From the NCBI RefSeq assembly GCF_030272615.1, contig NC_081414.1, positions 340,610,502 to 340,674,501 of the forward strand: a DNA stretch of 64,000 bases. The letters run 5' to 3'. A model generated the notes under the pieces. The model was not told the DNA's origin. It did no database searches and saw only the letters and a program-made list of their open reading frames with translations. Shown piece by piece: positions 1 through 11,372 of this stretch; the stretch's first letter is position 1, and the number at the start of each line of letters is the position of its first letter. Both the position numbers and the translations under genes were made by a program. This DNA comes from Cryptomeria japonica. Lineage: Eukaryota; Streptophyta; Pinopsida; Cupressales; Cupressaceae.

Positions 1-1171
1 AACCCTATTAGTTGTTAAACACTAATCGATCAAGTTTGTTGGTTTATTATCTGATGAGTAGTAATCATGGAGACACGTGTGATTATTGTATGAGGATAAG
101 TTCAAATTGTTTTGGTATGTTTGTTTATTGTCTAGGGAAGGATCAAAGTGGATTGCATTTACTGCACAACGCGTGATGAGTTACAAAGTCCAATGAAGTG
201 GTGATCATAGAGCGGTTGGAATTTTATTAAAGAATGTGAAGAGATTGTCACAATTTCTCATGGTCAAGATTGTACTGACTTGTTTTTAATCTTGATGATG
301 AGAATTAGGTTTTTGTTGTGTTACTGACCTAATTGATTTTATTTAAGGCTGATGAAGTTGTTTGTAAAAGTTGTTGGCAAGATTAGAAGAAACCTATTGA
401 ATGTGTTGTTGCCTAACCAGTGAATGGATCTGCACTTTGAGTTAAGGTAGATTGAAGCTTAAGAAGGATTTGATCAAGCAAATGTAGTGCTATTCAGACA
501 GATCAAGAAAACCTGTTGTTTTCTAACAATTACAACAGTAGTGAAATCCCTTAACTGGGTAAGCTCTAACAAGCTTGGTTACTCATTAAATCCTCTAACA
601 GGGTGGTCCATTAGCTTAGATTCTTAAATCCTCTAGTGAGGTTATTCCTAATAGGGTATTGTGTTTTTCATCAAGGCATATTTGTAAATCCCTTAACCGG
701 GTGATTCCTAACTAGAATTAGTTCTTAACATGACTTATTGTAAAGCTTTAACATGCTTGGCTCCTAACAGGGTAAACTTTAGAAGAGTTACTATCCTTGT
801 GAGTCTCATCTCACCGTGGTTTTTACCTATTTGGGGTTTTCCACGTATAAACATTTGTGTCAAGTGGTGAATGCTTTTGTGGTTGTGATCTTATTTGTTT
901 ATTTGATTAACTTCTAATAAGGCATGATAACTAGAAGCATTAAGAGATGAATATGTTGAGTTATGATTAAGCATTGTTGATGTTTACAAGATTGAAGTTG
1001 TTTACTGTTAAGTTGTCATAACAGTTAAATCGGTTGATGTCAAGTATTCTTATGAATATTGATCTTGACTTAGATATGTTTACCTTGTCTGATTGAATTT
1101 GAGTTTGGGAACTTTGTATCAATTTTTCAATATACTGATTCACCCCCCCCTCTCAGTATTCTACTAGATAC
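1..1171 (+). repeat. 3' part of a plus-strand LTR, truncated by the window edge
   Basis: No coding frame. The stretch has LTR-type features: short phrases on the theme 'taaccgggt / ctaacagggt' repeated between 540 and 780, a 'ccgtggtttttacc...ggttttccacgta' segment near 815-850 like the other LTRs here, and a C-rich hairpin at 1132-1159 that marks LTR 3' ends elsewhere in the window. No primer-binding site follows. The sequence instead runs straight into the broken integrase of element A, so this is either a 3' or solo LTR, or a junction left by deletion. The start lies outside the window. Confidence 0.6.
1132..1159 (+). other. C-rich LTR hairpin (7-bp stem ATACTGA/TCAGTAT)
   Basis: ATACTGA and TCAGTAT flank a loop containing TTCACCCCCCCC. 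The same loop with different stems occurs in the LTRs of elements C, E, F and G, at matching places about 15-35 bp from the LTR 3' end. Confidence 0.6.
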
Positions 1172-3625
1172 TTAATCTTTCATCATACCATCAATAATCA
1201 TTTCCATCGTCGGTTCCTTCTCATAAACTCTGATTTGACCTCTATTCAGCCCATCCACGTTGACATTAGCACTCTCCACAATTCTCTTCAATATATATGC
1301 CTTACTTTCATTAGAATAACCAAGAAATATGCCTTCATCACATCGAGGATCAAATTTTCCAATGATATCATCTATCCTAATATAACATTTACTATGAAAG
1401 ATTCTAAAATACTTAACTATAGGTTTATTGCCAAACCATAATTCATAAGGTGTCTTACCGGTTTCTCCTTTGATATGTACTATGTTGAATTTATAAATCA
1501 ATGTGCTCACTGCTTCTCTCTAGTAGATATGAGATAGACTAGCTTCCATCATCATTGTTCTAGCAACATCCAAGATAGTTATGTTCTTCCTTTACACAAC
1601 TCCATTCTGCTGAGGTGTCCGGTGAGCAAAAAATTGTCTCCTTGTACCATGCTTCACAAAAGTTATTAAACTCATCAGATGTGAATTCTCCTCCATGATC
1701 TGACCTTAAACATGTAATCTTCAATCCTATCTCACTTTCCACTTTAGGCTTAAAGATTTTAAACTTTTCAAATGCTTCAAATTTCTTCCTTAGAAAAGTA
1801 ACCCACATCATTCTAGAATAATCATCAATGATTAGCATGAAATATCTATCACCTTGAAATTTTTTAACTCTAGCAGGGCCACACAAATCAATATGAATAA
1901 GATCAAGAACATTATTAGATTTATCTTGTATACTCCTAAAAGAGGTTCTGACTTGTTTACCCATTTGACATTCTTTACATACTAGATTATAGGGATTCAC
2001 AATCTTAGGAATATCTCTAACAACCTTAGTTGAATTGATCCTTACAATGCAATCAAAATTCACATGACACAACCTTTTATTCCATAGCCAACTCTCATCA
2101 ATTTAAGTAATCAAGCATGTCTTCTCAATGGAATTCAAATGAAATATGTTACTTTTTGTTTGTGTATCGGTTGCAATCTCCAAACCAAATCTGTTAATGA
2201 CTTTGTATTTTCCATCCTTGAACTGTAATTAAAATCCCTTATCCACCAATTGTCCTACACTCAAAATATTATTCCTCAAACCTTCAACATAATAAACATT
2301 ATCAGTATTTTTCTTACCATCCAGTGATATAGTTCCTTTTCCTTTGATCATGCATGCTTTGACATCTCCAAATCTAACTAGGCCACCATCAAATTCTTGC
2401 AAAGATAGAAAATTCCCTTTATCTCTAGTTATATGATGTGAAAAACCATAGTCAACTACCCATTCATCCTTGTCTTCAATTTTATCTCTTCAGGCACATT
2501 CTCTTCTAGTGCTAGAACATCTTCCTTGATAGCCAAGAACACCCATTCCTTTCCATTTTCGGAACCACTAGCAGAGTCTTATGCCGGTTCATCATCAGAA
2601 TCAGTAATGCCTTCCTCATCCGCTATGTAGCATGATTTGTCTCTATGTTTCCTATACTTATCCTTCTTCTGATATCCAGGGTTAGGCTTAAAAGATCTTC
2701 TAACTCTTTCTTCAAATCTTGAATTCCTTTCAAGACATCTAGATGCAAAATAACCAATCTTATTACATGAAAAACATTTAAAAGGTGATTTTCCTTCATA
2801 ATTACTTCCTACCACTCCTTTAGGTACTCTTATAGCAAATAGTGCTTCAAGTTTCTCAAACTCATCATCTTCTCTCTTCATATCATCCAATTCTTTTGCA
2901 CATAAAGCTTTCCAATATTTCTTACCAGTTGTTGATGCAGATGCATGAAAAGTAGGTTCAGTCTTTACAGCTTCAGAAGGTCCAAATTATTCAATCTCAA
3001 AAGTAGATAATTTTCTAACCAAGGTTTCTTTGTTGATAGATTTATTAGCTATTATTCTCAACTCATTAATAGTAGTAGCCTTCATCTTGTAAGCTGGTGG
3101 TAGGCCTCTCAGAACTTTAGAAATAATTTCATCTTCACTCAGAGTTCCACCACAACATTGAATTCTCATAACAATCTCATTTACCCTTTCCATGAATGTA
3201 GTAATCCTTTCATCTTCTTCCATCTTCATGATTTCATATCTCACCTAATAACCATCAAGTTTCACAATATTCACTATAGGGTCACCTTCATTAAGAGTCT
3301 CCAACTTATTCCATATAGCCTTTCTAGATGATTTGTCGGTTAATCACATTATTTGCTGATCAAAAAGTTCACACAAGAGGGCTTCTCATTCTCTATAATC
3401 ATTCTCAATCTCCTTATTCAAGTTTTCTAGAGGAGGATTGTCAAATGCTAGATTATGAGGTGTAACACCATTCTATGTGATCTCCCAAATCTCCTTACTG
3501 AGACATCTCAGACAATTCTCCATACGAATCTTCCATATTGTGTAATTTATTCCATCAAGCCTAGGAATATCTCTCTGAAAGTTAGCTCCAGATGAACTGG
3601 ATGAACTTGAACTGTTAGTCACCAT
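1172..3625 (-). pseudogene. Element A: Ty1/Copia gag-protease-integrase, broken and truncated
   Basis: Read on the minus strand from the ATG at 3625. The gag part includes the block ERVNEIVMRIQCCGG (about 3130-3190) and a CCHC knuckle CFSCNKIGYFASRC near 2750-2790, with the usual H of GH replaced by Y. The protease region near 2430-2465 reads VVDYGFSHHIT, so the D-S/T-G triad is now D-Y-G. Integrase follows (2072-1560): HIDLCGP with the first catalytic Asp, then CLRSDHGGEF with the second. Several in-frame stops and at least one frameshift break the frame, and it is lost near 1172 before any reverse transcriptase. Gag-PR-IN order is that of Ty1/Copia. It is close to element F in gag sequence. 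Confidence 0.85.
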
Positions 3626-3660
3626 ACAATCTTCCTAAAGTGTATAGATTTATGTAGAGA

Positions 3661-3680
3661 GGACCAAATCTCTGATACCA
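3661..3680 (-). promoter_or_regulatory. Primer-binding site of element A (initiator tRNA-Met)
   Basis: On the minus strand TGGTATCAGAGATTTGGTCC begins two bases after the LTR end. TGGTATCAGAG is the usual plant Copia site complementary to the initiator Met tRNA. Confidence 0.85.
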
Positions 3681-3682
3681 AT

Positions 3683-4706
3683 TGTTAGATAGTTCAAATA
3701 ACTAAGATTTACATGTGGAAAACTATCCATATGTCACCAAGATTTATAAGTGGAAAACCATGGTTGGAAGTCTACCCACAGTCAGATAATACTTCTGTAG
3801 TAAGTATGTGAATTACAATTGAGGGGCTTGCACTTGTGGGAAGGCCAACAACCTAGAGGGCACTGCTCATCACAAAAGGAATCTCACTAACTACATAGAA
3901 ATATAGACTACAATTTGAAAGAATGAATGAACTACAAAGATAGCATCTCCTATGCCTAAGTACAGTTCTAGTTAAGCTCAATACCAGAGGACTAATTCCT
4001 CTTACATAAATCCAATTTGATCTCCAATGATCAACCAAATCTACTTCCTGGATGATATTACATTATTCGCATATTACATATACATATCTCATTCCTATAT
4101 CCTGATGATCTACAATGAGATCTTACATAATATATATATAAACCCTCGACTATAAACAATCAGGTCAGCCACTAGACAATAAACCAATTACATAATTACA
4201 AAAAAATTCAACCTTAGACCAAACAAATAATATCCAACACATAAGACATCCTAGAAACACATTGAGAGGTCCAATCCACAAGTTACATTAAGCCAGTCCA
4301 TAACCTAGATCAACTAGGACCCAATATAGGTCTACACACTAAAGCAATGATCTCCATCCACCAAGTCTTGAACATTATCACCAACAACATCCTAAAACCA
4401 TACCAGTAGCTACACCAACACCACTTATGCATATTATCAAAGATCTTCAACCACAAGCCAAGCTTCCAAGAAGATAAGATAGCATCTGATCACCAGACCA
4501 AAACCAACTGATTGAATATGAACATGAGTATCATGAATAAACCAATTCTATAGCCAAATCATACGAGAGCATACCGAATCATGTTGGATCCAAACCAACC
4601 AAAAACTACTCAACCTACTGGGACTAGAAGGGTGTCGATAAAGCATCCAAAACAACTAGTGTTGACATCAATGTAACACATAATCAATTCCTCCAAATGG
4701 CCAACA
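3683..4706 (-). repeat. Element A 5' LTR (1024 bp)
   Basis: The plus-strand copy starts TGTTAGATAG and ends GGCCAACA, i.e. TG...CA with TGTT/AACA ends. Length and the terminal stretch 'agtgttgacatcaatg ... ccaaca' match the LTRs of element F (1039 and 1055 bp). ATTAA follows at 4707, but the other flank is missing so a target duplication cannot be tested. Unlike the other LTRs here it lacks the C-rich hairpin. Confidence 0.75.
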
Positions 4707-4844
4707 ATTAAATAAATTCATACATAGAAAGCAACCACACAACACAATTTATATGAGAAAAACCCACGGTGGGGAAAAACCTCAGTGATAAATGTTGCTA
4801 GAGTCTAATGCTCTAATATATCCTTAGAATAAAAGTATTTGTTT

Positions 4845-4946
4845 ACAACGTTTATGGGCACCAACCCCTGACATTTATGGGAAACAACCCAAAGGAGAAC
4901 CAAACCTTGACATTTATGGGCAACAACCCAAAGGAGCACCAACCCC
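4845..4946. repeat. About 39-bp tandem repeat, 2.5 copies
   Basis: The phrase 'gacatttatgggcaacaac' followed by 'ccaaaggagcacc' recurs at about 4869 and 4908, with a partial copy before. Unit length is close to 39 bp with few mismatches. Confidence 0.7.
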
Positions 4947-5099
4947 CTATTTTATCACCTACTTAGATATTATATAATGAATAAATATTCAGTTACAATT
5001 AAGTACCTTGTTATAAATGAAATTTTGCAACTCACACTTAGTTTTCTACACTAGAGATGGACTTGACTCTTCTCTACTCTCAATCTCCATCCTCTTCTC

Positions 5100-5265
5100 T
5101 CTTGTCTCTGCTATCAATCTTTGTTCTCTTCTCTTGGTCCTCTTCTTATCTTTGCACACAACTCTCTAATTTCTATTATCTTCAATCCTCTTTCTCTACC
5201 CTCTTCTTATCTCTACACACAACTCTTTGATCTCTACTTGGTTCAATCCTCTTTTTCTGCCCCAC
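5100..5265. repeat. Pyrimidine-rich tract with a duplicated block of about 64 bp
   Basis: 'ctcttcttatctttgcacac' near 5141 recurs as 'ctcttcttatctctacacac' near 5202, and both are followed by related 'cttcaatcctctttctct' text. The whole stretch is CT-rich on the plus strand. Confidence 0.6.
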
Positions 5266-6228
5266 TTTGTGTGGATAACATTTTGTGTTATCTACCTTGG
5301 CTCTACACTCTCTAGTATTGAATGTTTGATATTGACTTGACCTTCTCCTTCAATGCTTGATGAATACTTGAATGCTTACTCACATAGACTTGAATAGATT
5401 TTGCTAGAGTGCAAATGGGATCTTGATTAAGGTTCTCAAAAAGTCTAGTTACCAATGAGGGGGGTAGGATTCCTTTTATACCTAATCGTGAATTAAATGT
5501 TTAAATTTTTGGAGAAAGACAACATGGAAACAATTTTTTTACCCATATCAAGTGATTGTTGTGAGGTCCTATTTTGGGTTCTAATTGGGAGGACCAAGGT
5601 GATCAAGGTGCCCTAGTCTTGAGCAAGGAAATGGGTTTCTAGTCCTAGTCCTATAAATCAGAACTTAGAAGGCAATAGAGATTGGATCATAAGTTGAAAA
5701 TACATATTTCAAGAGGGTAGGAGCAACATCAAAGTAGGTATTGAGCATTAGAGATTGGAACACCAAGATGAGGGCAAAGCAAGGATAAAATTGTATAGAG
5801 ATATAATTTAAGATGCTTAAGTACCTAGCCTAAGAAATAAGGATAGCATCATCTAGTTGAGCAACTTGAAGTCCAAGAAAGAAAGACAAATCACCAATAA
5901 TTGATATCTCAAATTATTTATGTATTTCTTCTACAAGTTGTTGGAATTAGGGTTCAACACATTGATGAATGATAAAGCCACTAATTTTACCTTGAACTAG
6001 CCTTACATTAAAGGAGAGAATTGAATTGCAATTCAAAAATCTAGGGAAAACAATGAGAGATGGATAGAAAACAATCATAGTAAAATATTTTAAATATCAT
6101 GTAGAGATGTAAACTTGGATACGAGGATGAAAAATAGATAAAAACCTATGACAAAAGATTTAGGCTGAATTGTCAAGACCGAGGGGAGAAGGTTGCCTTG
6201 GTCCTTCGAATATCAAGGGGGGACAAAT

Positions 6229-6599
6229 TGTTACAAGTGTAGTTTCTATTGCACCAAAAGATCGACCTATTAATTCCTGATACAACCACTAGACTTATAG
6301 AATCCACAAGAGGTAGTTAAGCCATGTCACAAACCTGAACATTGTGTTGCACAATACAAGGAGACCAAGGGCACACACCTTGCAACAATTCTCCCCCAGT
6401 GCAAGTGAGGGGTTTGAGATTGTGACCAAGCTCTGATACTTGTTACAAGTGTGGTTGCCTTTGCACCAAAAGATCGACTTGTTAATTCTTGATATAACCA
6501 CTAGACTTATATAATCCACAGGAGGTGGTTAAGCCATGTCACAAACCTGAGCGATACGATACACAACACAAGGAGACCAAGGGAACACACCTTGCAATG
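6229..6599 (-). mobile_element. TRIM-like miniature LTR retrotransposon (371 bp)
   Basis: Two direct repeats of 159 bp (6229-6387 and 6441-6599) enclose only 53 bp. Both begin TGTTACAAGTGT. The left one ends CTTGCAACA and the right one CTTGCAATG. By hand count they differ at about 22 positions. Read on the minus strand, the right repeat is followed directly by AGTATCAGAGCTTGG (6426-6440), close to the initiator Met primer site, and the polypurine run CTGGGGGAGAAT (6388-6399) abuts the left repeat. The order LTR, primer site, polypurine tract, LTR with no coding DNA defines a TRIM. I find no matching 5-bp duplication: CAAAT lies on the left and CAGAC on the right, so the flanks have decayed or the outer end is altered. 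Confidence 0.75.
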
Positions 6600-6939
6600 C
6601 AGACTAGATGTTTTCTTGATTAGGATGATGTACACAATCTACTATCAAAAGGTCATTATAAATTATTAGGATAGAAGGGAGCCTGTCATCTACACTACCT
6701 AAATCCTCACTCACAGCTCTTGAGATAGTTTATTACACATAGAAAGAGAGAAATATGGTCGTTGATGGGGGTTTGCCTTAGGTAAAACCCTTTAGGTTAA
6801 GAATTAAACTTGAATTTAATTGAAATTGTAATTGAAATACTAAATTAAATGTTGTATCATGATAACTTAGATCTACAATGGTTGATAGAAGATTGATGAT
6901 GCAACACTCTTTAGATGCGATAATAAATACTGATGAAAT
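6600..6939. other. Unannotated spacer before element C
   Basis: AT-rich, no ORF or repeat I can support. Its last five bases, GAAAT at 6935-6939, are the left target duplication of element C. Confidence 0.6.
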
Positions 6940-7984
6940 CATTAGCATATGACACTACTCTGGTGATGCTTCAGTGAAGATTGATGATGTCTGGTGCATG
7001 ATATTTCTTAGGAGTGGTCATTGATGGAAACTCAGGTTATTGATCTTATCCGATATGGATTTTGGGCCATCTAGACATCATGAGTAAGCTTTGGTACAAG
7101 TCTGCTGTGATACTTAGTGTATAGTTTTGGTGAGCAATTATTATTTTTGGTGATGTGTTTTTGGTTCCCGAGATTAGAGCTAAGTTGATTGATTATGAGA
7201 AGAAGATCATCACACAATTCTATCCTTTGGTATTGTTTCTTAAGCATGTTAGAAAGTTTGGTATCTAGTAGAGCAGTTAACAGGGTTATCTTCATTATTG
7301 GTGGTCTAATGGATTCTCTGAGGTGATTCTGGTGGTTATTGGTAAGATCGAGGTAATTGGACCAACCTATGGGAAGCATGTGATCATATGTTTTGGATCT
7401 AGAATATGGTTTTATAAATATTTGAGCTGACTTGATTCTACATATTTCACATTTTGGTATTTTGAGAAGCCGACTACTTGGAGATTTATTTTGGTGGTGC
7501 GGATATATAAGATGGTGTTGGGTGATCTTTTTGGTGTGATTGAGCATAGCTTCATGTGCACATCTTGAATCTAACTAGAACTGATTCCTTACATTTGTAG
7601 ATGTTATACTCCAGTTCACACATTGTATTAGCTTCTATATCTCATTTTGTAGGATAGTGAGTCCTACGGGATAGTAGTCCTATTTTGTAATTTAGCAATG
7701 AGCTCTAGGTAGTGTTCCTAAATGCAAGTGCATTCCACTTATGTAATATTATTTTACTACTAGCGATAGTATAATAATATTGTGGGTTCAAATCCCATCA
7801 TGGTTTTTCCCTTTCTGGTTTTCCATGTAAAAATATTGGTGTTATGGTTATATGCTTATTAGCTTTGTATTTCTGCATTTCAGTTTCTTACTTGTGCATC
7901 TAGTGGATAAAGAATCAGGTTAACAAGTGTAATAATTGTAGAACACTAATTCACCCCCCCTCTCAGTGTTCATTGATTCCAACA
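6940..7984 (+). repeat. Element C 5' LTR (1045 bp)
   Basis: Matches 56250-57412 along its length. The 3' copy starts TGTTGACATATGACACTACT, where this copy starts CATTAGCATATGACACTACT. The inner end is canonical, TTCCAACA, followed by the primer site. It carries the hairpin 7941-7971 and, near 7782-7798, GGGTTCAAATCCCA, a short palindrome that resembles a Pol III B box. The 3' copy has about 70-120 bp extra around 56865-57000. Confidence 0.85.
7941..7971 (+). other. C-rich LTR hairpin (stem GAACACTAA/TCAGTGTTC)
   Basis: Eight of nine positions pair around a TTCACCCCCCCTC loop. The 3' LTR copy at 57369-57399 has GAACACTGA with TCAATGTTC, so each copy has one different mismatch and the common ancestor was a perfect 9-bp stem. 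Confidence 0.7.
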
Positions 7985-7986
7985 AT

Positions 7987-7999
7987 TGGTATTAGAGCC
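7987..7999 (+). promoter_or_regulatory. Element C primer-binding site (initiator tRNA-Met)
   Basis: TGGTATTAGAGCC starts two bases after the LTR end. It differs from the standard TGGTATCAGAGCC at one position. Confidence 0.85.
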
Positions 8000-8052
8000 T
8001 AGCTCCTCTGAGAAAGTCTACTAGCTTGAGGAAGATCTGGAAGATTGAATCA

Positions 8053-9207
8053 ATGGACTTCGGTTTGCAAAAACAACTTACTGTGGCACTTGAAGATCTT
8101 GATGAAGCAATGAAGGAAAGGAGTAGTCTGAAAAGAAATTTGAATGAAGTGAAAGAACTCATTGAGACATTGAAAGATCAATTGAACACTTCTAGAGAAA
8201 AGAGAAAGGAGTTGATGGACAAGTTGCAAGAGAAAGAAGAACAAAGTGTTGATAATCAAACCTTACAAGACAAGACTGAAGAATGTGAGAAGTTGGCTAG
8301 GGAGAATGTAATTTTGAAGAATGAAATGCAATATATTGTAATGAAGTTGACTAAGGAGATTGAAGACTGGAAGAAGAATGAGGAAACCTTCACTCAATCA
8401 TTGAAGGATAGATATGATGAATGTTATAGATTGACATATGAAAATGATTAACTCAAGCTTGAATTGGTGCAAACAAAGAATCATGGACAAGAACTTGAAA
8501 GGTAGATCATAACTCTGAGAGATGAGCTGACTAATGCTAATGAGTACAAAGAAAAGTTCAAAATTAGTTCAGCCTAGTTAGATGAGATGCTGAAAAGTCA
8601 GAGACATGGGAAAGATATGCGTGGATTTGGATTTGAGAAAGGAGAATCCTTCAGTTCTGGTTAAAACAATCATCATAAGAAGGACAAGAAACCTCCAATA
8701 AGACAACCTAATGCCTATAAATTCAATGGTAAATGTTTTACTTGTAATAAATTTGGTCATATGGAAAATTAGTGCAAAAGTAAGATGAATAATAGGATGA
8801 TGAATAACATGAATAATGGTCCTAGTTTTACCAGTCAATGTTTCATATGCAACAAATTTGGTCATAAGTCAAACACATGCAAAATAGTGATAAATATTTT
8901 TCAAAATAAGAGATGCTATGCTTGTGGAATGTTTGGACATATTTCTAACCAATGTAGGATGAGACCAAATCAGATGAACTTTAGGCCTATGTAGATGAAT
9001 GTTGTTTCTCATGCATGTAACAAATTAGGTCATACAGAAAAACACTATAGAAGAAAGAATGCATCAGTGAAAAAGAACAAATCAGATGAAAAAGGAAAAG
9101 CTAAGGTAGATGAAATAAAAGATCAACATAAGAAGATGTATGAAACGACTCCATGTGTAAATTTGGTGATGAAATCTCATCCGGTAATGAGGGCATTTTG
9201 GCCTTAG
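8053..9207 (+). pseudogene. Element C ORF1: coiled-coil and CCHC zinc-knuckle Gag-like protein
   Basis: A single frame of 385 codons from ATG 8053 (aligned with the starts of the related ORFs in G and E; an in-frame ATG at 8026 is also possible) with about six internal stops and no frameshift. Residues 1-180 form long Glu/Lys/Leu heptads, a coiled coil. Four CCHC knuckles follow: CFTCNKFGHMEN-stop-C near 8737-8778, CFICNKFGHKSNTC near 8838-8880, CYACGMFGHISNQC near 8916-8957, and a last degenerate one near 9010-9050 whose final Cys is Tyr. CCHC knuckles in such elements bind RNA in nucleocapsid-like proteins, and the coiled coil suggests self-assembly. A Lys-rich tail ends just before 'ttagggggagt'. 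Most stops are TAG, as expected from CAG decay. Confidence 0.75.
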
Positions 9208-9391
9208 GGGGAGTTATTCATGCAAATCAATGGAACCCCCTCTTCCGAGATCTCTAACCAATTCCAGAAGGTTGCACAAGATTTAATTCAAGCATGCAGT
9301 TGATATCTAGAAGATATTGTAGCACTTTGACAATCCGGTGAGTGAAATAATGAAAAACAAGTAACCAAATTTTTTAAGGATGAGCATTTAT
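9208..9391 (+). other. Element C spacer between ORF1 and the D insertion
   Basis: Starts with the purine run 'ttagggggagttattcatg'. No ORF. TTTAT at 9387-9391 is the left copy of the D target duplication. Confidence 0.6.
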
Positions 9392-9961
9392 TGTAGAAAC
9401 CTAAAAATGTCTCATTGATCATGTACTAATTAAGAATAATTTATTAAATAACTCTTTAATTATTTAATTAAGTTAATTAATCTTATTCTTCTAATTTCAT
9501 ATTTTCTTATCATCTTAAGTGAATTAATTCATTTTCAATTTCTATCTTCATGTAACCATTCAAACCATTTTCTAATATTACTTAAATATTTATTATTTAA
9601 TTAATTATGATTTTAATCCTTTAATTTAAATAATCCTTATTATTTAATTAAATTCAATTTCTAAATAATTAAATAGTTTCTTTAAATTATTTAATTAGGA
9701 ATAATTGATTAAATAATTCTTTAATTAAGTTAATTAATCTTATTCTTCTAATTTCATATTTCCTTATCATCTTACTAATTAATTCATTTTCAATTTCTAT
9801 CTTCATGTAATCATTCAAACCATTTTCTAATATTAATTAAATATTTATTATTTAATTAATTGTGATTTTAATCCTTTAATTTAAATAATCTTTATTATTT
9901 AATTAAATTCAATTTCTAAATAATTAAATAGTTTCTTTAAATTATTTAATTAACTAATTAA
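9392..9961 (+). repeat. Element D 5' LTR, first segment, with an internal tandem duplication
   Basis: Matches the 3' LTR from 50762. A block of about 265 bp (roughly 9434-9698) is repeated at 9699-9955, both containing 'ttaattaatcttattcttct' and 'tttaaattatttaatta'. The 3' LTR has the block once, so the duplication is private to this copy and explains why the joined 5' LTR (about 1.40 kb) exceeds the 1149-bp 3' LTR. The sequence is extremely AT-rich. Confidence 0.85.
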
Positions 9962-11000
9962 TGTTAGGTCCTGAAGACAAATGAGAGAGGGGGTGAATCA
10001 GTTGTCCAATAAATTCAACCAAAATTAACTTAACCAAAACTTAATGCTTAATACGGGTAAACCAAACTTTATGCCGGTAGATAGTCTTAACAGTTAATTG
10101 CAATACTGGTAAAGATTAATGCATGAAATAGAAAAACAATAACATCCACAACACATAACACAAATGTTTGTACGTGGAAACCCTGTAAGGGGAAAAACCA
10201 CGATGGGAAGCCTTACCCACAATCAAATGATACTACTGTAGCTAGTATGCGTTTAGAATATGGATTCTACACATGCAGAAAGGCCAGCTACCTACAACTC
10301 ACTGCTCAATCACAAAATGAGAGTCACATTGACTATAATTGGATGGTTAAATCCAATGATAATGTACTACACAAAATAGCATCTTCATATGCTGAATTCA
10401 GTACCAGTTTAGTTCTGATTGCCTACACAAGATCCTTCGTTCAACCTTCAAATGATGTCTACATGAATAGCTCTTCTTATTTTTGCATATACCTTTTGCA
10501 ATTGTTTTCTCATTTTCACTTCAATCTCACAAATGAGATCTTACATTTATACCATAACCTAAGAATAATTGAATAGGTCAGCTCACTAAAAGATTACAAT
10601 AAAATCAATTATAGGTAAATCAATATTCGATGCATTTACAATAATAATAAATCATCTCCATAACATGTCGTGCTGATCTAGAATAGATATATCTGCCAGT
10701 GCTTATCCTGGACCTATTTGCCAGTAACATCAAATATGCAAACCTGAATAAACAATTAACCAAATTGCCAAAACCAAGTGATTGAATAATGCCTTTGACA
10801 TAGCCAAGTAGTCTCCATGTCATTCCAAGTGCTAGTGAACAATATAATCTGTCGATGAACCAAATACCAGTGACTTTGCATAAGTCTTTGACTTGTCGGT
10901 GAACATAACCAAAATCTCCAAGTGCTGATAAGTGTTGACAAGCGATGACAAGTGTTGATATCAATGACAAAACCATATCAACATATCCAAAATTCCAACA
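9962..11000 (-). repeat. Element F 3' LTR (1039 bp)
   Basis: TGTTAGGTCC...AATTCCAACA. Direct repeat of 20535-21589. Hairpin arms at 9976-9984 and 9998-10006 (one mismatch). The ORF at 10247-10576 inside it is not a gene; the equivalent in the other LTR is different. Confidence 0.9.
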
Positions 11001-11012
11001 ATCTCCCCCTTT
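11001..11012 (-). promoter_or_regulatory. Element F polypurine tract
   Basis: Minus-strand AAAGGGGGAGAT directly next to the 3' LTR. Identical tracts precede the 3' LTRs of C, E and G. Confidence 0.85.
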
Positions 11013-11372
11013 GGCATTGATGGCAACACAAGATGGAAAAACCATCAAAGTGCCAAAACAGAAATGCCAAAAACCAAAAACCAACAATCTCCCAAAGAGA
11101 TCATTAACTAGAAATAAAAAATACATAATATCTCTCCCCCTAGGAATAATCTCTCCCCAAAAGAAAAAGATAATGTTTTTTTCCATATCAATCTCAACCC
11201 CTTTGACATCAAATGCCAAAGCAATACAAAACCAAATACAAAATACCAACTTATTATGCCAACTACTCCCCCTGAGAAGTAGCTCTCCTCATCAAAGACG
11301 GAATAAAAGATTTCTCTATTAATTTTGTCAGTTGATGACAAACATCAATTGTCTAAGTCTCTATCGATGGAG
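11013..11372 (-). other. Element F 3' untranslated region
   Basis: No coding frame. Contains a second purine run, CAGGGGGAGTAGTTGG on the minus strand near 11258-11274, matched by similar runs upstream of the 3' end in C, E and G. Confidence 0.6.

Larger units (their letters stand above)
4707..6228. other. Non-coding, LTR-like DNA without a recognisable gene
   Basis: No supported gene. 'aacccacggtggggaaaaacc' near 4765 and a reverse-strand TATA-like 'tataaaaggaatcc' near 5470-5485 look like parts of an old minus-strand LTR. The piece near 5580-5640, reversed, resembles 61940-61980 (both contain 'ccttggtcctcc'). The short ORFs here have no domain and are pyrimidine-tract artefacts. Confidence 0.45.

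Noticed and set aside
5121-5315. Plus-strand ORF of 64 codons, Leu/Ser-rich
   Set aside because: Lies in a CT-rich duplicated tract; composition explains the open frame and no motif is present.
6229-6599. TRIM as two solo copies of a longer LTR
   Set aside because: Primer site and polypurine tract fall exactly at the inner borders, which is expected of a complete miniature element.
7071-7547. 158-codon minus-strand ORF
   Set aside because: Entirely inside the C 5' LTR; only a short part stays open in the 3' LTR, and the strand is opposite to the element.
10620-11249. 209-codon minus-strand ORF with hydrophobic stretches
   Set aside because: Spans the F 3' LTR, polypurine tract and 3' UTR; the frame is not kept in the other LTR. 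Not a membrane protein gene.
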